64,000 nt of DNA. Source: UBA4582 sp038106185 (GTDB taxonomy: Bacteria; Pseudomonadota; Gammaproteobacteria; Pseudomonadales; Azotimanducaceae). Positions within the stretch are counted from its first letter, which is position 1; every line of letters starts with the position of its first letter. The notes beneath the pieces were generated by a model. It was not told the DNA's origin, searched no databases, and worked only from the letters and a program-made list of their open reading frames with translations. The stretch spans positions 34,548-98,547 of the forward strand of contig JAYODE010000008.1 of NCBI GenBank assembly GCA_038106185.1, written 5' to 3'. The translations under genes and the position numbers were made by a program. This document shows, piece after piece, positions 53,463 through 61,708 of this stretch.

Positions 53463-54893
53463 CTAGAGGGAGGGCCTCGCCGGTTCTGCCAAGCGCCGCA
53501 AGTTTTCACTGTGGTCGGCCCGATTGATCTGGTACAAGCTCAGAGAAGCCAGCGCGAAAAAATAGAAAATGAGTAAAACGGGAATATATAAGTAAGCAAG
53601 TTCAAACAAGGTGTTCTGGGGTATTTCACCCGGTTTGGCCTGAGTCGGAAACTGAATGTAAGCGAGTATCTGACCCGCGACCACAACCCCTAGGCCATTG
53701 ACGGCTTTCTGTGCAAAGCTGTTTGCCGCAAAAAAAATGCCCTCGGAGCGCCGCCCGGTTCGAAGTTCACTGTCCTCGACCACGTCCGCGATCATGGCTG
53801 CTATCAATGAAGCCGAGACAATAATCAAGGTGACCTCAACGGCGTTAAAAACTACCAGAGTCCAAAATAGCAGATCAGTGCCATTGTCAGGAAACCAGCC
53901 CAGGATCCGCAAAATAAACGGCATGGGTGCCATCGCAAATGCCAGTCCGGTGATGATCATGGCGCCATGTTTTTTACCCAATAGACGAGAAATTCTGGGT
54001 GCGATCATCAGGGCTAAAAATGCGGAAAGGAAATAGGGTAGATTCATATAACCTATTTCAGTACTGGTGAACTCCCAAAAATGCCGTGAAAAGTAGATGC
54101 TCAGTGAGGTTGATACGCCAGCAGCAACGGCGCTGAGTAAGGCAGTGATAAAGAGGGCAAAAAAGGAGCGATTAGACAGGGTTTCCTTAAGCTCGCTGGA
54201 CGTGCGTTGAAAGCTGAATTTTTGCTTTGGTGGTGGCATACGGAGATTAGGGATGTGTTTGTGGGTACCAATCGCCGACACGTAAATCGACAGAAAAATA
54301 ATGCAAGACGCTGCCAACCCATAGTTTTGCCAACCGGCGACATATTCCAGGCCGCCCTTATCCTCCGGCAGGAAAACCAGATAGTTCAGAATAGCCATGG
54401 TCAGGCCACCCCACCAGGCGAAGAAGTAACGAAAACTCATCATCTCTGTGCGTTCGTCATAGTCGTCTGTCAGTTCGGCGACAAGGGCTGTGGCTGGAAT
54501 CTCATAAAAGGTAATCAGAGTGCGAATCAACACCGCAATGCAGACGAAATACAGAAACAGCGCTTCCTCGTCCCAGGCTGGTGGCGACCAGAGGAAGTAA
54601 TAGGCGACCGCGACCGGTAATCCAGCGGCGTACATCAAGGGGTGGCGTCGACCCCACGGCGAATGAAAGTTGTCAGAGATGTAGCCGACCAATGGATCTG
54701 ACACGGCATCAAAGATGAGTGCGATCAGAATGCCGATAGACACCAGGTCAGCACGCAGGCCAATGACCTGGCTGTAATAGAACAGCAGCAAGTAGTTAAA
54801 TCCATTACTCTTGGCGCCATTGGCGACAGCGCCAAAGCCGTAATAAAGTTTAGTGGAAAAATCTACTTGTCTTGTTGTGGTATTGGATGACAT
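53463..54893 (-). CDS. GPH-family (MelB-like) sugar:cation symporter
   Basis: Twelve-helix secondary transporter of the glycoside-pentoside-hexuronide family. 'KLYYGFGAVANGAKSNGFNYLLLFYYSQVIGL', 'DAVSDPLVGYISDNFHSPWGRRHPLMY' and 'TALVAELTDDYDERTEMMSFR' are the family's cation/sugar motifs. The ATG at 54893 ('MSSNTTTRQVDFS') gives 476 residues; an ATG at 54941 would add 16 residues with no family match. No glycosidase is adjacent, so the cargo is open. Marine genomes also carry GPH members for other organic solutes. Confidence 0.9.
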   Translation of the reverse strand: MSSNTTTRQVDFSTKLYYGFGAVANGAKSNGFNYLLLFYYSQVIGLRADLVSIGILIALIFDAVSDPLVGYISDNFHSPWGRRHPLMYAAGLPVAVAYYFLWSPPAWDEEALFLYFVCIAVLIRTLITFYEIPATALVAELTDDYDERTEMMSFRYFFAWWGGLTMAILNYLVFLPEDKGGLEYVAGWQNYGLAASCIIFLSIYVSAIGTHKHIPNLRMPPPKQKFSFQRTSSELKETLSNRSFFALFITALLSAVAAGVSTSLSIYFSRHFWEFTSTEIGYMNLPYFLSAFLALMIAPRISRLLGKKHGAMIITGLAFAMAPMPFILRILGWFPDNGTDLLFWTLVVFNAVEVTLIIVSASLIAAMIADVVEDSELRTGRRSEGIFFAANSFAQKAVNGLGVVVAGQILAYIQFPTQAKPGEIPQNTLFELAYLYIPVLLIFYFFALASLSLYQINRADHSENLRRLAEPARPSL

Positions 54894-55053
54894 GTGGCCG
54901 GCGCAACCTGAGCGAATTGACAAAGAGACGCAATCTAGCACGCCTCAGTGACAATTGCATCGGCGTCAAAAGCGCGTAGCCGGCCTGTCAGCCAGGGCGA
55001 TGACAGGCTTCCCGTTCAGCCATCTTGATGTAGGGCCGCCCTAACTCTTCGAA

Positions 55054-55344
55054 CTAGAGTGCATCCAGATATTCAACCTGCGGACGACCTGCCAGACAAG
55101 GTCCCATTTTTGCACCAATGGACTTGAAGTGAGCAGAAGCACCGTGGGCGTCGAGCGCCGCCTGGTCGGCATATTGCTCAAGCACTATGTATTGATTCTC
55201 ATCGGTTCTGGACTTGTGCAGCGCGTAGAAATTGTTCCCGGGTTCGCTGCTGGCGACCGCCGCTTGAAGCTCTGCAAATATGCTTTCGAACTCGCTATTT
55301 TTACCCGGCTGGATTGATAGTCTGGCAATGACACCTATGGCCAT
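55054..55344 (-). CDS. Antibiotic-biosynthesis-monooxygenase (ABM) fold protein
   Basis: Small ferredoxin-like dimeric protein of 96 residues. The ABM pattern is 'VIARLSIQPGKNSEFESIFAELQAAVASSEPGNNFYALHKS', 'YIVLEQYADQAALDAH' and 'HFKSIG'. Members act as monooxygenases on quinone-like or reactive carbonyl compounds, but most are uncharacterised. Good AGGGGA before the ATG. Monocistronic. Confidence 0.9.
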   Translation of the reverse strand: MAIGVIARLSIQPGKNSEFESIFAELQAAVASSEPGNNFYALHKSRTDENQYIVLEQYADQAALDAHGASAHFKSIGAKMGPCLAGRPQVEYLDAL

Positions 55345-55358
55345 GGTTTTCCCCTGAT

Positions 55359-55394
55359 TGGTTGGTTCGTTGGTTGGTTCGTTGGTTGGTTGGT
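55359..55394. repeat. 12-bp tandem array upstream of the ABM gene
   Basis: GTTGGTTGGTTC-type units, about three copies (55359-55394), 14 bases upstream of the minus-strand ABM start. Confidence 0.9.
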
Positions 55395-55590
55395 AGTTTA
55401 AGCGTTGGTTAAAGGCGCAAAGCCCCTGCTTTGTTTTTCATGGGTCATTGTTCAGTGAGCTGCCGGTGGAGTCAACCTAAATGGCTGGTCTTCTTCGCCG
55501 GTCACGGCTTATCATGGAACGCACGGTGGAATCCGCGGTGGAATCAATGTCGCGGACCTGCGCGGAGCAGGAAGTGTCAGCTGACTGAAT

Positions 55591-55645
55591 CCAGCAGAGC
55601 AAGTCTGAAGATTAGGCTGAGAGTAGCAGTGAGCGTGTGACTGAG
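55591..55645. repeat. 55-bp sequence, left copy at an assembly gap
   Basis: The 55 bases ending at the N run are identical to the 55 bases 55746-55800 directly after it. The duplicated length is the same as at the 40021 gap, which points to a k=55 contig overlap. Confidence 0.9.
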
Positions 55646-55745
55646 NNNNNNNNNNNNNNNNNNNNNNNNNNNNNNNNNNNNNNNNNNNNNNNNNNNNNNN
55701 NNNNNNNNNNNNNNNNNNNNNNNNNNNNNNNNNNNNNNNNNNNNN
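55646..55745. other. Assembly gap (100 N), probably spurious
   Basis: Exactly 100 N between identical 55-base flanks in the 519-base gene-free interval 55345-55863. Confidence 0.9.
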
Positions 55746-55788
55746 CCAGCAGAGCAAGTCTGAAGATTAGGCTGAGAGTAGCAGTGAG

Positions 55789-55848
55789 CGTGTGACTGAG
55801 AGTGTGATTAAGAGTGTGACTAAGCGTGTGACTGAGAGCATGACTGAG
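55789..55848. repeat. 12-bp tandem array before the epoxide hydrolase
   Basis: Five units: CGTGTGACTGAG, AGTGTGATTAAG, AGTGTGACTAAG, CGTGTGACTGAG and AGCATGACTGAG (55789, 55801, 55813, 55825, 55837), ending 15 bases before the ATG at 55864. Gap and array coincide here. Confidence 0.95.
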
Positions 55849-55863
55849 TGAGGTAGCGCCAAC

Positions 55864-56808
55864 ATGAATTTTCCTGAGCCCCGGTTGATCCCGGTGAATG
55901 GTATAGAACTGGCTGTCTATGAGGCAGGGCAAGGCGGTATGCCGATTGTTCTGGCGCACGGTTGGCCGGAACTGGCCTATAGCTGGCGCTATCAAATCCC
56001 GGAACTGGTGCGACAAGGTTACCATGTGATAGTCCCTGATCAACGGGGCTATGGTTTATCCAGTAAGCCGACTCGAGTGGAAGACTATGATATCCATCAC
56101 CTGACCGGCGATCACGTGGCGCTGTTAGATGCGCTCAATATCGATAAGGCCATCTACGTCGGCCATGACTGGGGTGCAATTGTCGTCTGGTATCAGGCGC
56201 TTTTACATCCAGAAAGGGTGCTGGGCGTGGCGAATCTTTCGGTGCCCTTCTGGCCGCGGGAACCGGCGGACCCGATCGCCTTCTGGGAAAAAATGCTCGG
56301 TCCTGATTTCTATATTGTCCATTTTAATCGTCAGCCTGGCGTCGCGGCGGCAGCCTTTGACCGTCATCCAGAACAGTTTCTGCGAAATATGTATCGAACC
56401 AAGCAGTGGTTGAATTCATCGCCAAGCGCGGGTGAGCCAAATGGCCAGACCATTATTCAGCTTGCAGATACGGTCATAGAGAGTGGCGAACCTCTGCTGA
56501 ATGATGCCGACTTTAAGGTGTTTCTCTCAGCCTTCAAGGCGGGCGGGTTCACGGCGCCCTGTCAGTGGTATCGGAACTTTACCCGCAACTGGGCAACCAC
56601 TGAGCAGGTAGAGCAGCGTATCAGGCAGCCGGCCCTGATGATCTATGGTGAGTACGATATGGTGCGCAAAGCCGATATGACAGCTTATGTCGCCGATCTA
56701 GAAGTGCATACCTTGCCGTGTGGTCACTGGATCCAGCAGGAACTGCCGCAGGAGACTAATCGTCTTCTGCTGGACTGGTTGGAAAGACGTATGCGGCCGT
56801 TTTTCTAA
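55864..56808 (+). CDS. Epoxide hydrolase-like alpha/beta hydrolase
   Basis: Alpha/beta hydrolase of 314 residues in the soluble epoxide-hydrolase/haloalkane-dehalogenase group. The oxyanion motif is 'HGWPELAYSWR'. The nucleophile is Asp102 in 'GHDWGAIVVW', an Asp rather than Ser. A late acid lies in 'YGEYDMV' and the base His in 'PCGHWIQQELP'. Family knowledge favours epoxide hydrolysis (HGWPE and Asp-Trp). Leader contains a 12-bp tandem array. The last 53 bases overlap the convergent DUF3820 gene. Confidence 0.9.
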   Translation: MNFPEPRLIPVNGIELAVYEAGQGGMPIVLAHGWPELAYSWRYQIPELVRQGYHVIVPDQRGYGLSSKPTRVEDYDIHHLTGDHVALLDALNIDKAIYVGHDWGAIVVWYQALLHPERVLGVANLSVPFWPREPADPIAFWEKMLGPDFYIVHFNRQPGVAAAAFDRHPEQFLRNMYRTKQWLNSSPSAGEPNGQTIIQLADTVIESGEPLLNDADFKVFLSAFKAGGFTAPCQWYRNFTRNWATTEQVEQRIRQPALMIYGEYDMVRKADMTAYVADLEVHTLPCGHWIQQELPQETNRLLLDWLERRMRPFF

Positions 56809-57040
56809 CGGGAGTCGATCCAGCGAGTCGAAGGGGCTCCAGCAATGATTCCAGGCCGTTGATCTTGATCTCAAGAGTGAGCTGCATCAGGTCCCCCAGT
56901 TGGCCTGCAGGAAAGCCTCGATCGACAAACCACAACAGATAAGCTTCGGGCAAGTCGAGCAACAACTGGCCTTGATACTTGCCAAAGGGCATGGACGAAC
57001 GTGCAATTTTTACCAAATCGTCTTTTTCAAACATGTACAA
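56756..57040 (-). CDS. DUF3820 family protein
   Basis: Small cytoplasmic protein of 92-94 residues. 'MPFGKYQGQLLLDLPEAYLLWFVDRGFP' is the DUF3820 signature; 'GQLGDLMQLTLEIKINGLESLLEPL' completes it. Some members are described as quorum-regulated virulence-factor-like, but function is open. Two starts compete: TTG at 57040 with AAAGG six bases upstream, and ATG at 57034. It overlaps the epoxide hydrolase 3' end by 53 bases and is divergent from efpL. Confidence 0.88.
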   Translation of the reverse strand: MYMFEKDDLVKIARSSMPFGKYQGQLLLDLPEAYLLWFVDRGFPAGQLGDLMQLTLEIKINGLESLLEPLRLAGSTPVRKTAAYVFPTSPAEDD

Positions 57041-57080
57041 TAGTAACCTTTCTACAGCGAGCCGAGTCTAAAAACTTACC

Positions 57081-57647
57081 ATGCCAAAAGCCAGTGAACT
57101 CAAACGGGGCGATGTCATCGATATTGATGGTGTTCCCCATATCGTCAAACAATTCGAGGCCAAAAGTCCTTCTTCGCGGGGCGCTGCAACCCTGTATAAA
57201 GTTCGACTGAACAACTTGATTACTGGACAAAAACGCGATGAGTCTTACAAGGGTGACATCCTGCTGACACAAGCAGACTGCCAGCGAGTCACAGTGCAGT
57301 TTTCCTATATCGATAGCGGCACCTACATTTTCATGAACAGCGAAGACTATTCGCAACATGGACTCAACAAGGATGCGCTGGAAGGGCAGCTGGAGTATCT
57401 GATCGACGGACTTGATGGCATCACGGCATTGCTGGTTCAGGATCAGATAGTCGCGATCGACCTGCCGCAGTCAGTCATTATGACCATTGCGGAAACCTCG
57501 CCACCCATTAAGGGTGGCTCTGCCAGCGCTCGCACCAAGCCAGCGATCATGACAACCGGGCTGGTGGTGCAGGTACCAGATTATATGGAGCAAGGAGAAA
57601 CCATCAAGATCAATACGACCAATGCCAAATTCATGTCCCGAGCCTAG
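57081..57647 (+). CDS. yeiP: Elongation factor P-like protein EfpL (YeiP)
   Basis: EF-P paralogue of 188 residues that binds stalled ribosomes and helps form difficult peptide bonds. The diagnostic tip loop 'SPSSRGAATLYK' carries Arg33 in place of the modified Lys of EF-P. 'SYKGDILL', 'TGLVVQVPDYMEQGETIKINT' and the C-terminal 'AKFMSRA' match YeiP. Followed nine bases later by arfB, so ribosome rescue and stall relief appear to share one transcript. Confidence 0.96.
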   Translation: MPKASELKRGDVIDIDGVPHIVKQFEAKSPSSRGAATLYKVRLNNLITGQKRDESYKGDILLTQADCQRVTVQFSYIDSGTYIFMNSEDYSQHGLNKDALEGQLEYLIDGLDGITALLVQDQIVAIDLPQSVIMTIAETSPPIKGGSASARTKPAIMTTGLVVQVPDYMEQGETIKINTTNAKFMSRA

Positions 57648-57656
57648 GGCAATGGC

Positions 57657-58064
57657 ATGATCAGGGTCCAGGACATTGCGGAAAGTGAGATAGAGTGCAG
57701 CGCGATTCGAGCCTCAGGGCCTGGCGGTCAGAACGTTAATAAAGTGTCGACGGCGATCCATCTGCGCTTTGACATAGTGCATTCAAGCCTGCCAGAGTCC
57801 ATTAAAACGGGACTGCTTGCCCTTCATGATCGGCGGATTTCTGCGGAGGGTGTTCTGGTCATTAAGGCTCAGCGCACTCGCAGTCAGGACAAGAATCGGC
57901 AGGAAGCGCTGGCGCGGCTGGATGAACTGCTGGCTAAGGCGCAGTACCGGCAGAAGCAGCGTCGGCCCAGCAAACCCACTCGATCTTCTGTTCGCAAACG
58001 TCTGGACAGTAAGGCGCAGCATGGCAAAAAGAAAACCGAGCGCAAACGAATTCTTGAAGATTAG
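57657..58064 (+). CDS. arfB: Alternative ribosome-rescue factor ArfB (YaeJ)
   Basis: Peptidyl-tRNA hydrolase of 135 residues that frees ribosomes stalled without a stop codon. The catalytic GGQ (23-25) is in 'SGPGGQNVNKV', with class I release-factor context 'RISAEGVLVIKAQRTRSQDKNR'. The highly basic C-terminal tail ('RKRLDSKAQHGKKKTERKR') that enters the mRNA channel is present. Preceded nine bases upstream by efpL; converges on the PLP enzyme gene 16 bases downstream. Confidence 0.95.
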   Translation: MIRVQDIAESEIECSAIRASGPGGQNVNKVSTAIHLRFDIVHSSLPESIKTGLLALHDRRISAEGVLVIKAQRTRSQDKNRQEALARLDELLAKAQYRQKQRRPSKPTRSSVRKRLDSKAQHGKKKTERKRILED

Positions 58065-58080
58065 GCTGCGATTTCGCCGC

Positions 58081-59319
58081 TCAGCTGTATCTCGCTTCTG
58101 TGACTCTGTCTCGATCGCCAGCCTCGACTCGGCGAAGGGAAGCTTCGAGGTCAGCGAGATAAGTCGCCGTGACGCTCAAATGAAACGGTGAGAGCATCAG
58201 GTGGAGCGCTTTGGGTGCAGTCGTCAGGCTGGTGAACCAACCACGTTTATACATTTGTTTATAAATCGCGAAAACATCCTCTTTGGGATGGCTCAGCGCC
58301 ACAATACCCAGCTGGGGTTTGCCGAGAACCTCAAATCCCAGTGCGCGAGCGCCTTGTTCTATCTGGGCACGGGCGTCGGTGACCTGCTGCTGTTTGGCTC
58401 TATAACCTGCGACGCCCAGATAGTTCATGACGGCCCAGGCGGCAGAAATGGCACCGCCCGGGCGTGTACCTGCCAGTGTTGGGGTTATCATTCGACCACC
58501 AGGCCAGTCATCACAGTCAAACTGCATAAAAGCTTTTAGCGCAGTGTCACTGAACAAAACCGTCGAAGCGCCCTTGGCACAGTAGCCATACTTGTGCAGA
58601 TCAGCTGACATGGATTTAACGCCTTCAACAGCAAAGTCAAAGGCCGGAATATCAACGCCGTTCATGCGAACGAAGGGTGCTATATAGCCACCCACGCAGG
58701 CGTCCACATGCAGCCAGATGTCGTGACGACAGGCAATCTCACCTAACTGTTCAATAGGGTCTATCAATCCATAGGGAAAGCTGGGCGCAGAACCCACCAG
58801 CATGATGGTATTGCAGTCCAGTGCCTGTTCCATGGCATCGCAGTCTGCCAAGAGATCGGCTGCGCAGGGGATGCGCCGAATCTCAAGATCCATCAACTGT
58901 GCCGCCTTGTCAAATGCCGGGTGGGCAGACCAGGGCATGACCAAATTCAGTGGGCCGGTTGTCGTTCGATTGGCGCGGGCGAAATCTCGAGCAGTTTTTA
59001 CAGCCATGGTGATGGAATCAGTGCCACCGGATGTGATGTTGCCGCCAGCCAGGCTCGAGCCGTGCAGTAGCGAAAGTCCCATGCCAACGACCTCGTCTTC
59101 CATCTGTTTCAGAGAGGGAAATGCCGCAGGGCCGAGACCGTTTTCTGACATATAGAGGTTGTAGGCTTCTTTTTGCACTTGAGCGACATCTTCACCGGCA
59201 TTGAAGACGTAAACGGCGGTCTTGCCTTCTCGCCACTTGGCATCAGCTGCGCCTCGGGCGCGCATCTCATCCTGCAGTTCAGTCCAGATGCGACCCTCGA
59301 CGGGCATGGCTTTTAGCAT
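58081..59319 (-). CDS. PLP-dependent group II decarboxylase-like protein (S1P-lyase type)
   Basis: Fold-type I pyridoxal-phosphate enzyme of 412 residues resembling sphingosine-1-phosphate lyase/glutamate-decarboxylase-like proteins. 'GNITSGGTDSITMAVKTARDFA' binds the cofactor phosphate, 'WLHVDACVGGYIAPF' has the pyridine-ring Asp, and the internal aldimine Lys is in 'SADLHKYGYCAKG'. The start has GGAG seven bases upstream. Substrate in bacteria without sphingolipids is unclear; amino-acid decarboxylation or aldol-type cleavage is possible. Confidence 0.88.
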   Translation of the reverse strand: MLKAMPVEGRIWTELQDEMRARGAADAKWREGKTAVYVFNAGEDVAQVQKEAYNLYMSENGLGPAAFPSLKQMEDEVVGMGLSLLHGSSLAGGNITSGGTDSITMAVKTARDFARANRTTTGPLNLVMPWSAHPAFDKAAQLMDLEIRRIPCAADLLADCDAMEQALDCNTIMLVGSAPSFPYGLIDPIEQLGEIACRHDIWLHVDACVGGYIAPFVRMNGVDIPAFDFAVEGVKSMSADLHKYGYCAKGASTVLFSDTALKAFMQFDCDDWPGGRMITPTLAGTRPGGAISAAWAVMNYLGVAGYRAKQQQVTDARAQIEQGARALGFEVLGKPQLGIVALSHPKEDVFAIYKQMYKRGWFTSLTTAPKALHLMLSPFHLSVTATYLADLEASLRRVEAGDRDRVTEARYS

Positions 59320-59361
59320 ATTGAGACTCCATTGGCTTGACTGTCGACCTTATCATACTTA

Positions 59362-59399
59362 ATTGAGCTGAGTGTGTGGCATTGAGCTGAGTGTGTGGC
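59362..59399. repeat. 19-bp tandem duplication
   Basis: Two perfect copies of ATTGAGCTGAGTGTGTGGC (59362-59380, 59381-59399), upstream of the PLP gene start. Confidence 0.92.
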
Positions 59400-59476
59400 C
59401 TGCTATGAGTGTGCTATCTTAGCTGAGAGTTGCGCAATAGCTTGCCTTGATGCCGCCGTTGAAAGCAAGTGCCGAC

Positions 59477-59528
59477 AGCCGCTATCCACAGCCGCTATCC
59501 ACAGTCGCTATCGAGAGCCAGTGCTGAG
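59477..59528. repeat. 13-bp tandem array
   Basis: AGCCGCTATCCAC twice, then AGTCGCTATCGAG and a decayed AGCCAGTGCTGAG (59477, 59490, 59503, 59516). Within the 338-base gene-free stretch 59320-59657. Confidence 0.92.
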
Positions 59529-59580
59529 AGCGAAAAGGAAGCGCTGCTAACAACAGCCGTCTGTCGACCGTTGAGTGCGA

Positions 59581-59645
59581 AGCGTGTAACTGAAGCGCGT
59601 AACTGAAGCGCGAAACTTACGAGCGTAACTAAAGCGCGAAACTGA
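59581..59645. repeat. 13-bp tandem array in the serine-hydrolase leader
   Basis: AGCGTGTAACTGA, AGCGCGTAACTGA, then about three decayed units of similar form, ending 12 bases before the ATG at 59658. It is the third separate array in one divergent region. Confidence 0.9.
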
Positions 59646-59657
59646 AGAGCTGAGCCC

Positions 59658-60689
59658 ATGCTGCACCCAGATTCCCTTGCTGCCAACTTGTCGCCGTTGC
59701 CACGCCAACCGGCCTCAACCCCCTGGCCGACACAACGCTGGCCGAAAAAAACGCCCAACGTCGCGAATGCCGATCAGTTGCAGCAGTACTGTGATGAAAT
59801 CTTTCACCTGAAGCCATCCCAAGGCGTGACCTATGCCCTGCAAATCGTCAGCAAAGGCGAGTTGGTGGTAGATCGCTATGACGCCGGCGCCAGTCCTGCC
59901 TACTTGCAATACTCCTGGTCGATGGCCAAGAGTGTGACTCAGGCGCTGGTGGGTATCTTGGTCAAGCAAGGTCGCGTGGATATCTACGCGCCAGCCCCCG
60001 TGGCTGAGTGGCGAAAGGATGCTCGCCGTGAGATTACGCTGGATCAACTGCTGCGTATGTCCAGCGGTCTGGCGTTCCAGGAAGACTATGTCGACAGTGG
60101 CTCAGATGTCATCTCGATGCTGCAATTCGATGGCCGGCACGATGTGGGTGCCTTTGCCGCCAGTAAGCCATTAATTCACGCGCCGGGCAGTTACTGGTCC
60201 TACTCCTCGGGAACGACCAATATTATTTGTCGTATTCTCAAGCAGGTTATCGGCAATGGTGCTTCGGGTATGTTGCGATTCATGAATGATGAGCTGTTTG
60301 AACCGCTGGGTATTCGCAGTGCAACGCCGAAATTCGACACTTCTGGGACCTTTATAGGTTCCTCCTACCTGCTCGCGACGCCGCAGGATTTTGCACGCTT
60401 TGGTCTGCTGTATTTACGTGGTGGTGTTTGGGACGGACGGCAAATTCTGCCTGCCGGTTGGGTTGACTATGCGCGCTCACCCACTCACCAAAGCGACCTG
60501 GAAGCCTACGGCGCTCACTGGTGGCTGAAAGCGGATCAACCGGCATGGTTTTACGCGGGTGGATATGATGGGCAGCGGATCCTGTGTGTTCCTGAGAAGG
60601 ATCTCCTCATCGTTCGCTGTGGCAGAACACCCATCGCAGAGATCGACTATGTGTGGCAGCGGCTTGACGCCATTGTCGAGCTGTTTTAG
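59658..60689 (+). CDS. Class C beta-lactamase-fold serine hydrolase
   Basis: Penicillin-binding-protein-fold hydrolase of 343 residues. The catalytic Ser88-x-x-Lys91 lies in 'YSWSMAKSVTQALVG', the Tyr-x-Asn equivalent in 'YWSYSSGTTNII', and the third element in 'WFYAGGYDGQ'. No signal peptide is seen, so it is probably a cytoplasmic esterase or amidase rather than a true periplasmic beta-lactamase. Start preceded by GAGCTGAG. Substrate unknown. Confidence 0.9.
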   Translation: MLHPDSLAANLSPLPRQPASTPWPTQRWPKKTPNVANADQLQQYCDEIFHLKPSQGVTYALQIVSKGELVVDRYDAGASPAYLQYSWSMAKSVTQALVGILVKQGRVDIYAPAPVAEWRKDARREITLDQLLRMSSGLAFQEDYVDSGSDVISMLQFDGRHDVGAFAASKPLIHAPGSYWSYSSGTTNIICRILKQVIGNGASGMLRFMNDELFEPLGIRSATPKFDTSGTFIGSSYLLATPQDFARFGLLYLRGGVWDGRQILPAGWVDYARSPTHQSDLEAYGAHWWLKADQPAWFYAGGYDGQRILCVPEKDLLIVRCGRTPIAEIDYVWQRLDAIVELF

Positions 60690-60724
60690 CCGGCCACCTA
60701 TCGCAAATCTTCTCGAGCCGCTCT

Positions 60725-60756
60725 GGCGAGAGGGCTCTTAGGCGAGAGGGCTCTTA
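60725..60756. repeat. 16-bp tandem duplication
   Basis: Two perfect copies of GGCGAGAGGGCTCTTA (60725-60740, 60741-60756), between convergent genes. Confidence 0.9.
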
Positions 60757-60802
60757 ATAGACAGCGCGAAAGAAGTCTCCCGCCAAGAGTCTGTGCCTGA
60801 AA

Positions 60803-61597
60803 CTATTGGCCCAGGAAATTGCCGGCGCGCTTTTCTGCCACGGACTTAACGCCTTCGCGATGATCACTCGTCCGTTGCAACCAATATTGCTCTCGACTCT
60901 CTATGTCAGTAATGGCCTTGACGGCATCAGCGAGGCCGGGACGTAGTTGTTCACGAACAGAGATCAGGGCCAGGGGTGCGTTCTCGGCAATTTCCTGCGC
61001 CAGTTCAATCGCCACCTCGCGAACGCGATCGTTGTCAGTGAAGATGTCCGCCAGTCCCCAGTCAAAGGCAGTCTGGCCGTCAATTCGTCGCCCGGTCATG
61101 AATAGCAGGTTGGCTTTCTGCACGCCGATAATCCGCGGCAGCGTATGGGTCAGGCCGAAGCCAGGGGTAAATCCCAGTTTGACGAAGTTGGCCGTCATTC
61201 GCGTATTTGGGCAAGCGACTCTGAAGTCAGCCATTACCGCCAGGCCAAAACCTCCACCCACAGCAGCACCCTGAACAGCGGCGATGACCGGCTTTTTGCA
61301 ACGAAATAATCGGACTGCCTCGCCATACAGAGGATTGGTCTCTCCCTCTGAGTGACTGGAAACAGAGTCTTTGCGAGCACCAGAAGTGAAGTTCGCGCCA
61401 GCACAGAAATGTTTGCCCTCGGAACACAAAACGATCGCTCGACAATCAGGATTCTTGTCCAGATCCTCAAAGCAGTCAGCCAGATCCCGGATCAAGTCCT
61501 GATCAAAGAAGTTGTTGGGGCCACGCTGAATTTCGCAAATCGCCACGAATCCACCGGGCAGGCTCACATTAACGTCACCATATTGTTGCTTCATCAT
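60803..61597 (-). CDS. Enoyl-CoA hydratase/isomerase (crotonase) family
   Basis: Crotonase-fold enzyme of 264 residues. The CoA-oxyanion motifs 'GKHFCAGANFTSG' and 'AAVQGAAVGGGFGLAVMADFRVA' are present. The usual second catalytic Glu position reads 'KLGFTPGFGLTHTLPRIIG' (Gly-Phe rather than Glu), so hydratase activity may be altered. AGGAAGACG precedes the ATG pair. Probably in acyl-CoA catabolism with the SDR upstream on the same strand. Confidence 0.9.
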   Translation of the reverse strand: MMKQQYGDVNVSLPGGFVAICEIQRGPNNFFDQDLIRDLADCFEDLDKNPDCRAIVLCSEGKHFCAGANFTSGARKDSVSSHSEGETNPLYGEAVRLFRCKKPVIAAVQGAAVGGGFGLAVMADFRVACPNTRMTANFVKLGFTPGFGLTHTLPRIIGVQKANLLFMTGRRIDGQTAFDWGLADIFTDNDRVREVAIELAQEIAENAPLALISVREQLRPGLADAVKAITDIESREQYWLQRTSDHREGVKSVAEKRAGNFLGQ

Positions 61598-61708
61598 CGT
61601 CTTCCTGTTTGTTCACTAGGGGTCAAAGTGGTTGAAGACTGAAGGCACACGGCGAGTGTAAAATGCAGCTAAAACTGGCTGTGTGCCTGATCTTCCTTCA
61701 GGCCAGGA

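Noticed and set aside
59658..60689. Antibiotic-resistance beta-lactamase
   Set aside because: No signal peptide and only fold-level motifs; a general serine hydrolase is more likely.
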